Source: Rubrobacter sp. (GTDB lineage: Bacteria; Actinomycetota; Rubrobacteria; Rubrobacterales; Rubrobacteraceae). Taken from it: 9,515 nucleotides of DNA. The notes below the pieces were generated by a model. That model was not told the origin of the DNA. It searched no databases and saw nothing but the letters and a program-made list of their open reading frames with translations. Shown here one piece after another: positions 1-6,110 of the stretch. Both the position numbers and the translations under genes were made by a program. The stretch covers positions 1-9,515 of the forward strand of contig JACDGB010000041.1 in assembly GCA_013815485.1 (NCBI GenBank), in the 5' to 3' direction. Position 1 is the first letter of the stretch, and each line of letters starts with the position of its first letter.

Positions 1-315
1 GAACGCATAGGGCAGCTTCTGTGGACCGAAGATTCTAAGCAGCACCTCGACCAGTTTCTGGAGCGCTCCCATGGCGAGCAGGAGCGAGCCCAGAAGGACG
101 CCGAAGCCGATGAGCAAGCCTACTTCGGCCATTATGTCGCCAAAGCCCTGCGTCAGAGTTCCTATCGTGTCCGCGAACCCCAGTCCCGCCGCAAGGCCCA
201 GATAGACCGCGCCGATCACCAGGGAGATCACCGGATCTACCTGGATCACCAAAATCAGCAATACTATTGCGATTATGGCAATCGTAGTGTGTAGCACGAC
301 CAATGCGTCGCTCAT
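1..315 (-). CDS. GntP-family permease, N-terminal part (3' end outside window)
   Basis: An open frame runs from ATG at 315-313 to base 1 with no stop, giving the first 105 residues. An AGGAGG Shine-Dalgarno (326-321) lies 5 bases before the ATG, so the start is firm. The protein opens with a hydrophobic segment (about residues 5-24) followed by DPVISLVIGAVYLGLAAGLG, then GFGDIMAEVGLLIGFGVLLG and a stretch ending near FGPQKLPYAF. This order, especially the GDIMAEVGLLIGFGVLLGSLL block, is typical of the gluconate:H+ symporter (GntP) family of inner-membrane carriers, which take up gluconate and other hydroxy or sugar acids and are usually about 440-460 residues. About three quarters of the protein is missing. 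Substrate cannot be assigned. It lies 161 bases downstream of the broken CoA-transferase and may be read from the same transcript or from its own promoter, which I could not identify. Confidence 0.85.
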   Translation of the reverse strand, partial: MSDALVVLHTTIAIIAIVLLILVIQVDPVISLVIGAVYLGLAAGLGFADTIGTLTQGFGDIMAEVGLLIGFGVLLGSLLLAMGALQKLVEVLLRIFGPQKLPYAF

Positions 316-365
316 GGTGTCCTCCTATGCTCTTCTTCTTGCTGGCTAGAAGAGGGTGTCATATC

Positions 366-395
366 GTCCATCCCTTGCCGCGGCGGAAGATGGAC
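366..395. repeat. 30-bp interrupted dyad in the gntP-family leader region
   Basis: The outer arms GTCCATC (366-372) and GATGGAC (389-395) are perfect 7-bp inverted repeats, and the centre (377-384, GCCGCGGC) is itself a perfect 8-bp palindrome. The two 4-base connectors do not pair well. The element starts 51 bases upstream of the permease ATG. There is no T-run after it, so a simple intrinsic terminator is unlikely. It could be a regulator operator or a leader hairpin; function is inferred only from position and symmetry. The rest of the 316-476 gap shows no convincing promoter. Confidence 0.35.
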
Positions 396-476
396 CGCGA
401 TAGCGGGATAGAGGCGCGGAGCGCGAGCGAGCGAACGCACCGGCCTCGACGATCTCGAAAAACGTCGGCGGGACCA

Positions 477-1724
477 TTAGATCGCCCCCTCCTCGGCTAG
501 ACGCCCGATCTCCTCGGTGGAGAGCCCAAGCAGCCCGCCGTACACATCCTCGTTGTGCGACCCCAATGTGCCGCCGTGCCACTCGACCGCGCCGGGCGTC
601 GCGGAGAGCTTCGGGACCAGGCCCGGCATCTTGACGGACCCAACGCCTTCGATATCTGCGTCCATAAGCATGTCGCGGGCTTCGTACTGCTCGTCCTTTA
701 CGATGTCTTCTACCGTGTAGATCGAGCCTAACGCAAAATCCTAATCAAATAGGATTCGCATGATCTCCCCGGTCGGACGCCCCTCGACCCAGTTTTCGAT
801 TAGGGAGTCGAGTTCGTCGGCGTGTTCGGTGCGATCCGCGTTGGTCGCGTAGCGTGGATCATCGCCCAGCTCAGGACGCCCGATGGCCCGCATGAGCCGC
901 TTGAAGATGGCGTCGCTGTTGCCACCGATGGCGACGTAAGAGCCGTCCTTCGCGCAGTAGGTGTTGCTCGGGGTGATGCCGGGGAGCGAGCTGCCGGTCC
1001 GTTCGCGCACGATCCCCGCCACGTCGAACTCGGGGACCATTGACTCCATGAGGTTGAAGACCGCCTCGTAGAGCGCCACGTCAACGACCTGCCCCTCGCC
1101 CGTGCCCCGCACGTCTCGAGCGTGTACCGCCATCAATGCTCCGATCACGGCGTAGAGCGAGGCGAGCGAGTCACCGAGGCTGATGCCGCTCCTCACCGGG
1201 GCCCTGCCCGGCTCGCCGGTGACGTAGCGAATGCCACCCATCGCCTCTCCGATGTTGGCGAAACCGGGCCTGTCCTTGTAAGGCCCCGTCTGCCCGTAGC
1301 CCGAGACGCGCACCAGGATGAGCCGGGGGTTCAGCTCGTGCAAAACGTCCCATCCGAGCCCTAGCTTCTCCAGGGTGCCAGGCTTGAAGTTCTCGACCAC
1401 GATATCGGTCTCGGCGGCCAGGCGTTTCGCTATATCGAGTCCCTCCGGATGACCCACGTTGAGCGTGACGAGCTTCTTGTTGCGCGACTGGAGCGCCCAC
1501 CAGAGGGAGGTTTTCGTGCGGGGATCCACGTACCGCCAGGTCCTCAAGGGGTCCCCGATGCCCGGACGCTCGACCTTTATCACCTCGGCCCCGAACTCGG
1601 CCATGATCCTGGTAGCAAACGGTCCCGCTATAAGGGACCCGAGTTCGAGAACGCGAAGTCCCTCCAGTGGCCTATCCCGCCTCGCGAGGTCCCCCGCGCC
1701 ACTCAACGCTTCGGCGTTCATCAT
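477..1724 (-). pseudogene. Family III (CaiB/BaiF) CoA-transferase interrupted by in-frame TAG
   Basis: Family III CoA-transferases move CoA from an acyl-CoA donor to a free carboxylic acid through an aspartyl intermediate. Translation from ATG 1724 gives 327 residues with the N-terminal LEGLRVLELGSLIAGPFATR block, SGYGQTGPYKDRPGF (about 141-155) and SGISLGDSLA with probable catalytic Asp185, then stops at TAG (743-741). The same frame continues without indel to TAA (479-477) and encodes the expected C-terminal end: GSIYTVEDI, VKMPGLVPKLSATPG and LGSHNEDVYGGLLGLSTEEI. Without the TAG the product would be 415 residues, close to family length. A gapless match to the intact paralogue at 6111-7289 (EVISRLDGARIANARMRTVQEF) places the TAG opposite Ala, so a single substitution is the likely cause. 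The truncated 327-residue chain lacks the C-terminal part that completes the interlocked dimer fold and is probably inactive. The ATG lies 7 bases after the aldehyde dehydrogenase stop, with no good Shine-Dalgarno, suggesting coupled translation. Sequencing error or readthrough cannot be excluded. Confidence 0.85.
737..756. repeat. 7-bp inverted repeat enclosing the premature amber codon
   Basis: The plus strand reads AATCCTA (737-743), a 6-base loop, then TAGGATT (750-756). The arms are perfectly complementary, and the TAG that breaks the CoA-transferase frame (743-741 on the minus strand) lies in one arm. The patch is much richer in A+T than the gene around it. It may be chance, or a local replication slip or templated mutation may have produced the stop. 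Confidence 0.4.
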
Positions 1725-1731
1725 GCTTGCG

Positions 1732-3249
1732 TTAGCCCAACGTGAAGGGATCGCGGGTCTCGCCGGAGAGCTCGATCCAGACGGTCTTGGTCTGGGTGTA
1801 CTCGTTCACGGATTCCAGGCCGTTCTCCCGGCCGATGCCGCTCTGCTTGTAGCCGCCGAAGGGCGCGTTGAACGAGAGGGTGCGGTAGGAGTTGACCCAG
1901 ATGGTGCCGGCGCGCAGAGCGTGGGCGACGCGGTGGGCCCGCTGGATGTCCTTTGTCCACACGCCGGCGGCGAGACCGTACGGCGTATCGTTGGCCTGAC
2001 GGACGACCTCCTCCTCACTCTCAGCGGGTATGACAGAGAGCACAGGTCCGAAGATCTCCTCCCGCGCCACCGTCATGTCGTTGGTCACGCCCGCGAGTAT
2101 GGTCGGCTCCATGAAGAAGCCATCCCGCAGGGCGGGGGCGTCCGGCCTCTTGCCGCCGCGCACCAGCTCGGCGCCTTCCCGCGTGCCGGTTTCGATGTAG
2201 CCCTGTACCTTCTCGAGCTGCTCCCTGAAAGCCACGGGCCCCATCTCCGTCTCCATCTCCAGAGGATCGCCTAGCTTTATGGAGGCGGCCTTCTCGGCCA
2301 GCCTCTCGACAAGCTCGTCGTGGAGCCCCTTCTGGACGAAGAGGCGGGAACCGGCGATGCACGTCTGGCCGGTGGCCGCGAAGATGCCGGAGACGACCCC
2401 GTTGGCGACGGCCTCCGGGTCGGCGTCGTCGAAGACGATCTGGGGCGACTTGCCTCCGAGCTCCAGCGTAACCTTTGCGAGGTGATCCGCCGCGTCCTTC
2501 ATCACCTGCTTGCCGGTCTCCGTCGAGCCAGTGAATGCCACCTTGTCAACGCCAGGGTTACGCACCAGAGCCCGGCCCGTGGTCGGACCATAGCCCGTTA
2601 CGACGTTGAAGACCCCTGGCGGGAAGCCCGCCTCATCGAATAGCCGGGCGAACTCCAGGGTGGAGGCCGGTGTCTGCTCCGCCGTCTTGACCACGAAGGT
2701 GCAGCCAGCGGCGAGGGCGGGCGCGAGCTTGAAGGTGAGCAAGAGTAGCGGCGAGTTCCACGGTGTTATGGCCCCCACGACGCCTATCGGCTCGCGCCGG
2801 GTGTAGACGAAAAAGTTGGGCTTATCGGAGGGGATGGTCTCGCCCTGGACCTTGTCCGCTGCCCCGGCGAAGTAGTAGTACCACTCCGGCAGAGCCTTTA
2901 GCTGGCCGCCCATCTCCCGCAGGAGCTTTCCGTTATCGGTGCTCTCGATGGCGGCGATCTCCTGCGCGTTCTCGGCTAGCAGATCAGCGAGGCGGCGCAT
3001 CAGGCGGGCGCGCTCGGTGCCGGTCATTTTTCCCCACGGCCCCTCGTCGAAGGCTGCGCGGGCGGCTCTCACGGCCTGGTCCACGTCGTCGTCATCCGCC
3101 TCCGGCACCGTCGCCCACGCCCTGCCCGTGTAGGGGTTGACGCTCTCGAAGGTCTTCCCGGAGCGGGCGTCCACCCACTCGCCGCCGACAAGCATCTTGT
3201 AATCCCGGACCTCGCCGGACTTCGGTGCCTCTACTAGCTGGCTAACCAT
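1732..3249 (-). CDS. NAD(P)-dependent aldehyde dehydrogenase
   Basis: This 505-residue protein is a full-length member of the ALDH superfamily, which oxidises aldehydes to carboxylates with NAD(P)+ in the cytoplasm. Visible landmarks, numbered from the chosen start, are the oxyanion Asn165 in TPWNSP, the cofactor Lys188 in VVKTAEQTP (commonly KPAEQTP, here Thr for Pro), FTGSTETG at about 239-246, the general-base Glu263 in TLELGGKSP, the nucleophile Cys297 in GQTCIAGSRL, EEIFGPVL near 397-404 and PFGGYKQSGIGRE near the C-terminus. It resembles the betaine/semialdehyde-type ALDHs more than acylating enzymes, but the substrate is not readable. The frame is open back to 3291, but ATG 3249 is preferred because GGGAGGAG sits 4 bases upstream and the extra 14 residues would come from the palindrome region. 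It lies 66 bases after the MHS transporter and 7 bases before the broken CoA-transferase. Confidence 0.95.
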   Translation of the reverse strand: MVSQLVEAPKSGEVRDYKMLVGGEWVDARSGKTFESVNPYTGRAWATVPEADDDDVDQAVRAARAAFDEGPWGKMTGTERARLMRRLADLLAENAQEIAAIESTDNGKLLREMGGQLKALPEWYYYFAGAADKVQGETIPSDKPNFFVYTRREPIGVVGAITPWNSPLLLLTFKLAPALAAGCTFVVKTAEQTPASTLEFARLFDEAGFPPGVFNVVTGYGPTTGRALVRNPGVDKVAFTGSTETGKQVMKDAADHLAKVTLELGGKSPQIVFDDADPEAVANGVVSGIFAATGQTCIAGSRLFVQKGLHDELVERLAEKAASIKLGDPLEMETEMGPVAFREQLEKVQGYIETGTREGAELVRGGKRPDAPALRDGFFMEPTILAGVTNDMTVAREEIFGPVLSVIPAESEEEVVRQANDTPYGLAAGVWTKDIQRAHRVAHALRAGTIWVNSYRTLSFNAPFGGYKQSGIGRENGLESVNEYTQTKTVWIELSGETRDPFTLG

Positions 3250-3267
3250 CGCTCTCCTCCCGTGTTG

Positions 3268-3303
3268 GGGCGGTTCGCGAACCGCCCTCACGCGAACCGC
3301 CCT
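3268..3303. repeat. REP-like perfect palindrome plus partial direct copy
   Basis: Positions 3268-3287 read GGGCGGTTCGCGAACCGCCC, a perfect 20-bp palindrome. The sequence CGCGAACCGCCCT at 3276-3288 is repeated exactly at 3291-3303, 15 bases on. The block fills most of the 66-base gap between the transporter stop and the aldehyde dehydrogenase Shine-Dalgarno. In RNA it would form a very stable hairpin, or alternative hairpins using either repeat. There is no T-run, so it looks like an extragenic repetitive palindrome that could protect mRNA or tune downstream expression, rather than a terminator. Confidence 0.7.
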
Positions 3304-3315
3304 TGCGCGGCCTCT

Positions 3316-4668
3316 TTAGTCCGTTACTAGTTGGGGGTCCCTTTCCTCTTGTCCGTCGGAGATTTCGGCGAAGGAGGTCTCTGTCGCCAGGTAGACCGAG
3401 ACGACAGTTATTAGGGCCATCCCGATCATGTAGACGGCGATGGGCCAGTAGCTGCCCGTGACGCTCAGCAACCATACCGCTATGAACGGGGCGATGCCGC
3501 CGCCCACTATCGGGGCGAGTTGGTAGCCGATGGAGGCTCCGGAGTAGCGGACGCTCGTCCCGAAGAGTTCCGAGAGGAAGCTCGCCTGAGGGGCGTACAT
3601 CGCCGCGTGACCGACGAAGAGCGAGAGTGAGATGGCGAGCCAGATCAGGGCCGTCGCCCCCGTATTCATGAGCCAGAAGTACGGGAAGGTGAAGAGTATG
3701 CAGAAGAGCGCGCCCCCCATGTACACCGGCCTACGACCGACCCGATCCGAGAGCGCCCCGAAGAACGGGATGAGGAAGAACTCGATGGAGGCGCCGATCA
3801 TGACCCCGATGAGGGCCGTGCTCTCCGGCAACCCGAGCTCCTCGGTGACGTACGTAAGCGCGAAGACGCTGAAGATGTAGAAGAGCATGTTGTCCCCCAC
3901 GCGCGCCCCCATCGCGATAAGGATATTCCTGGGGTACCTGCGGAAAACCTCCACGATGGGCATGCTTGCCTCGGCGTCGGTGTCGTCGATCTCCTGAAAG
4001 GCCGGAGACTCCATGAGGCGCAGTCTTATGTAGAGTCCCACCACCACCAGGACGATGCTCAAGAGGAACGGTACGCGCCAGCCCCAGGCCAGAAACTGCG
4101 CCTCGGGCATCGCCTGGAAAAGCGTGAAGACCACCGTCGAGAGAACGAGCCCCGCCGGGACTCCCATCTGCGGCCAGCTACCGTAGTATCCTCGTTGTCC
4201 TGCCGGGGCGTGCTCCACCGACATCAGCACGGCGCCGCCCCACTCGCCGCCGACGCCGAAGCCCTGCACGAGGCGCAATACGACCAGCAGGATCGGGGCC
4301 CATATACCTATCTGATCGTAGGTCGGCATCAAGCCTATGGCGCAGGTCGCGACACCCATGATTATTAGCGTGATGACGAGCATGGTCTTGCGCCCGATCT
4401 TGTCCCCAAAATGTCCGAAGACGAGCCCGCCGATCGGTCGGGCCCCGAAGCCCACGCCGAAGGTGGCGAAGGCCAGCAGCGTCCCCGTCAGGGGATCCTG
4501 CGCCGGGAAGAACAGCTCGTTGAAGATGAGAGCCGCCGCCGTCCCGAAGAGGAAGTAGTCGTACCATTCCAGCGCAGTCCCAACCAGGCTGGCTATCGCT
4601 ACCTGCCTTACTGAGGACACCCCACCCTGCTGTTCTCCACCGAGCCTATCCATGCTTCCCCTTTCCAT
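3316..4668 (-). CDS. MFS transporter, metabolite:H+ symporter (MHS) type
   Basis: This 450-residue inner-membrane protein has about twelve hydrophobic segments and the hallmarks of the MHS branch of the major facilitator superfamily (relatives include ProP, KgtP, ShiA and citrate carriers): ALEWYDYFLFG in the first membrane segment (about 32-42), the loop 2-3 motif GHFGDKIGRK (about 85-94), and RLVQGFGVGGEWGGA (about 132-146). The central loop and the second-half repeat SDRVGRRP are present. MHS carriers take up mono-, di- and tricarboxylates or compatible solutes with protons; the CoA-transferase and aldehyde dehydrogenase beside it favour an organic acid. ATG 4668 is chosen because GGGAGAG lies 4 bases upstream and a consensus -10 box sits about 24 bases upstream; ATG 4653, preceded by AAGGGGA, is a credible alternative 5 codons later. 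It is first in its transcription unit. Confidence 0.93.
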   Translation of the reverse strand: MERGSMDRLGGEQQGGVSSVRQVAIASLVGTALEWYDYFLFGTAAALIFNELFFPAQDPLTGTLLAFATFGVGFGARPIGGLVFGHFGDKIGRKTMLVITLIIMGVATCAIGLMPTYDQIGIWAPILLVVLRLVQGFGVGGEWGGAVLMSVEHAPAGQRGYYGSWPQMGVPAGLVLSTVVFTLFQAMPEAQFLAWGWRVPFLLSIVLVVVGLYIRLRLMESPAFQEIDDTDAEASMPIVEVFRRYPRNILIAMGARVGDNMLFYIFSVFALTYVTEELGLPESTALIGVMIGASIEFFLIPFFGALSDRVGRRPVYMGGALFCILFTFPYFWLMNTGATALIWLAISLSLFVGHAAMYAPQASFLSELFGTSVRYSGASIGYQLAPIVGGGIAPFIAVWLLSVTGSYWPIAVYMIGMALITVVSVYLATETSFAEISDGQEERDPQLVTD

Positions 4669-4691
4669 CAATCTCTCCCAAACAGATCCGC

Positions 4692-4720
4692 ATTATACGC
4701 ACGAAATTTTGCACGTACAA
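4692..4720 (-). promoter_or_regulatory. Sigma-70-type promoter for the MHS transporter cluster
   Basis: On the minus strand a perfect TATAAT (4697-4692) follows TTGTAC (4720-4715), a weak -35 match with only its TTG conserved, at exactly 17 bases spacing. Transcription would start near 4685, leaving a leader of about 17 bases that contains GGGAGAG before ATG 4668. Placement right after the terminators of the upstream cluster supports the call. Confidence 0.65.
4696..4717. promoter_or_regulatory. Imperfect 22-bp dyad between the -35 and -10 boxes, possible operator
   Basis: The plus strand runs TACGCAC (4696-4702), GAAATTTT, GCACGTA (4711-4717). Eight of eleven position pairs are symmetric around AAATTT, and CGTGC also occurs twice as a direct repeat on the minus strand. 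It covers the promoter spacer, where a repressor would block RNA polymerase. No regulator gene is in the window, so the binding protein is unknown. Confidence 0.35.
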
Positions 4721-4806
4721 ATACCCCAGACTGGCCGCTAGTCCGTGGCGTACTCTCCCGCCGTCCGGGCTCCCAAAGGGGTGCCGTACCGACGGGCCAG
4801 CGGCAC

Positions 4807-4825
4807 AAAACCGGCGCTCCGCCGG
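4807..4825 (-). terminator. Intrinsic terminator for the upstream cluster
   Basis: On the minus strand CCGGCG, loop GAG and CGCCGG (4825-4811) form a perfect 6-bp GC stem followed directly by TTTT (4810-4807). It lies 51 bases after the OFA/MCT-type transporter stop and upstream of the next promoter. The T-run is short, so strength is uncertain. The rest of the 4669-4876 gap, apart from this, the 4853-4874 hairpin and the promoter, shows nothing recognisable. Confidence 0.6.
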
Positions 4826-4852
4826 CGCGTTGCCGACGAAAATGGTCTCGGA

Positions 4853-4874
4853 GCTCGATCCGGCGGGATCGAGC
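4853..4874 (-). terminator. 9-bp hairpin just after the transporter stop codon
   Basis: GCTCGATCC and GGATCGAGC pair perfectly across a 4-base loop, beginning 2 bases after the TGA at 4879-4877. No T-run follows directly (TCCGAGACCATTTTC comes next), so by itself it is either a weak or factor-assisted terminator, or a 3'-end stabilising hairpin that works with the hairpin at 4807-4825. Confidence 0.5.
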
Positions 4875-4876
4875 CC

Positions 4877-6103
4877 TCAGCTCTCCTCGTGCGTCGGTTG
4901 GTCGGAGCGGGAGTCGAGCGGCAGGAGCGCCGCGTAGGCCGCGAGGCCAAGCAGCCCCAGGACGATGATCGCCGCGTCGTAGCCGCCGGTGGCGTCGGCG
5001 GCGAGTCCGACCGCCGGCGGGCCGAGCGCAGATCCTATGGCGTTCGCAGTGAGGAGCACGCCGAGCAGACCACCGAGCCGCTCCACGCCGAAAAGGTCCG
5101 CGAGGACCACCGGGCTCAACGCCACGAAACCGCCGTAGCCAACGCCCAGGACAACCGCGAACGCGGCGAGTGACAGGAAGCCGTCCCCGATCCACCACAG
5201 CGCGAAGCTCGCACCGATGAGCAGGAAGCTGATCCGGTACGCGCGCAAGGGCCCGGCTCTATCGGCGACGCCGCCGAGCACGAGCCGTCCGGCGATGCTG
5301 GACGCGCCGACGACGCCGACCAGTCCGGCCGCGGCCGTCGGACCAACGCCTGCGTCCTCGGCGGAGGTTGGGAGGTACACGAACGGCACGAACAGGGCGA
5401 GGCAGAGTAGCAAGTTCGCCAGGTACAACCACCGGTAGGCTGGGGCGCGCAGCGCGGCGCCCGTTTGCCGGGATCCACTCCGGGTTCCGGTGGGCGGGGC
5501 GGAGATGAGAAGCGCGGAAACCAACAGCACGACCGAGCCCGCGACCGCGAAACCGACGTACACGGTCCGCCACCCGTGGGCCTCGATGAGCCACGCGGCC
5601 ACCGGCGTGGCGACGAGAATACCCAGCCCTATCCCCGAGACGGCGACGCCGACCGCCAGAGCGCGCCGCCGCGCGAACCAGCCACCGACGGCGGCGATGA
5701 TCGGCACGTACACGCAGCCGACACCGACGCCGACGCCGATGCTGTAGGTCAGGTAGGCGACCCACAACCGCTCGGCTCCGGCGGTGGCGGCTAACCCGAT
5801 GCCGAAGGCAAAGGCCCCGATCAGCAACAGTGGACGCGGCCCGAAGCGATCCGCCGCCGGCCCGCTGATAGCGCCGAACGAGAAGAACACGAAAGAGGTC
5901 AGCGAGAACACCACCGAGGCAGCCGCCCGCCCGGTCCCGAAATCGGTCGAGATCGAATCGAAAAACGCCCCGAAGCTGTAGGCAACGCCAAAGACGACGA
6001 ACAGCGCCGCGAAGGCGGCCATGACCACCACCCACGCCCGAACCGAGTCGAGTTCGGCGCTTCCGCGACCGCTCACGGCTTCGCGCCTGAAGCGTCCATC
6101 CAA
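4877..6103 (-). CDS. MFS transporter, oxalate/formate or monocarboxylate type
   Basis: From the chosen start this is a 408-residue inner-membrane protein with about twelve hydrophobic segments. RAWVVVMAAFAALFVVFGVA begins the first membrane segment (about 22), AADRFGPRPLLL (about 83-94) is the loop 2-3 motif, and GWFARRRALAVGVAVSGIGLG (about 141-161) is characteristic of the OFA/MCT-like carriers, which move monocarboxylates such as oxalate, formate, lactate or pyruvate. A substrate is not inferred. The start is unclear: no in-frame ATG exists near the CoA-transferase stop. TTG 6103 is chosen because GAGG lies 5 bases upstream and it is 7 bases past that stop; GTG 6076 and TTG 6163 (overlapping the previous gene) are alternatives. 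Codon use differs from neighbours: about 16 of 19 Ile codons are ATC with 2 ATA, whereas the MHS gene uses ATA for roughly a third. Confidence 0.88.
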   Translation of the reverse strand: MDGRFRREAVSGRGSAELDSVRAWVVVMAAFAALFVVFGVAYSFGAFFDSISTDFGTGRAAASVVFSLTSFVFFSFGAISGPAADRFGPRPLLLIGAFAFGIGLAATAGAERLWVAYLTYSIGVGVGVGCVYVPIIAAVGGWFARRRALAVGVAVSGIGLGILVATPVAAWLIEAHGWRTVYVGFAVAGSVVLLVSALLISAPPTGTRSGSRQTGAALRAPAYRWLYLANLLLCLALFVPFVYLPTSAEDAGVGPTAAAGLVGVVGASSIAGRLVLGGVADRAGPLRAYRISFLLIGASFALWWIGDGFLSLAAFAVVLGVGYGGFVALSPVVLADLFGVERLGGLLGVLLTANAIGSALGPPAVGLAADATGGYDAAIIVLGLLGLAAYAALLPLDSRSDQPTHEES

Positions 6104-6110
6104 CCTCGCC

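Noticed and set aside
1459..2274. 271-codon plus-strand open frame
   Set aside because: It lies antisense to the CoA-transferase start and aldehyde dehydrogenase end, has no recognisable domain or start site, and is explained by high-GC third positions of the real genes.
3250..3291. N-terminal extension of the aldehyde dehydrogenase
   Set aside because: It would translate the palindrome; GGGAGGAG just before ATG 3249 and the normal family length favour the shorter form.
3268..3303. Reading the palindrome as an intrinsic terminator
   Set aside because: There is no T-run on either side, and the genes on both sides share orientation and likely pathway.
4668..5198. Minus-strand Arg-rich frame over the promoter/terminator gap
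   Set aside because: It is a frame-shifted reading of the OFA/MCT-type transporter continuing through two hairpins and the promoter; composition is that of a shadow frame.
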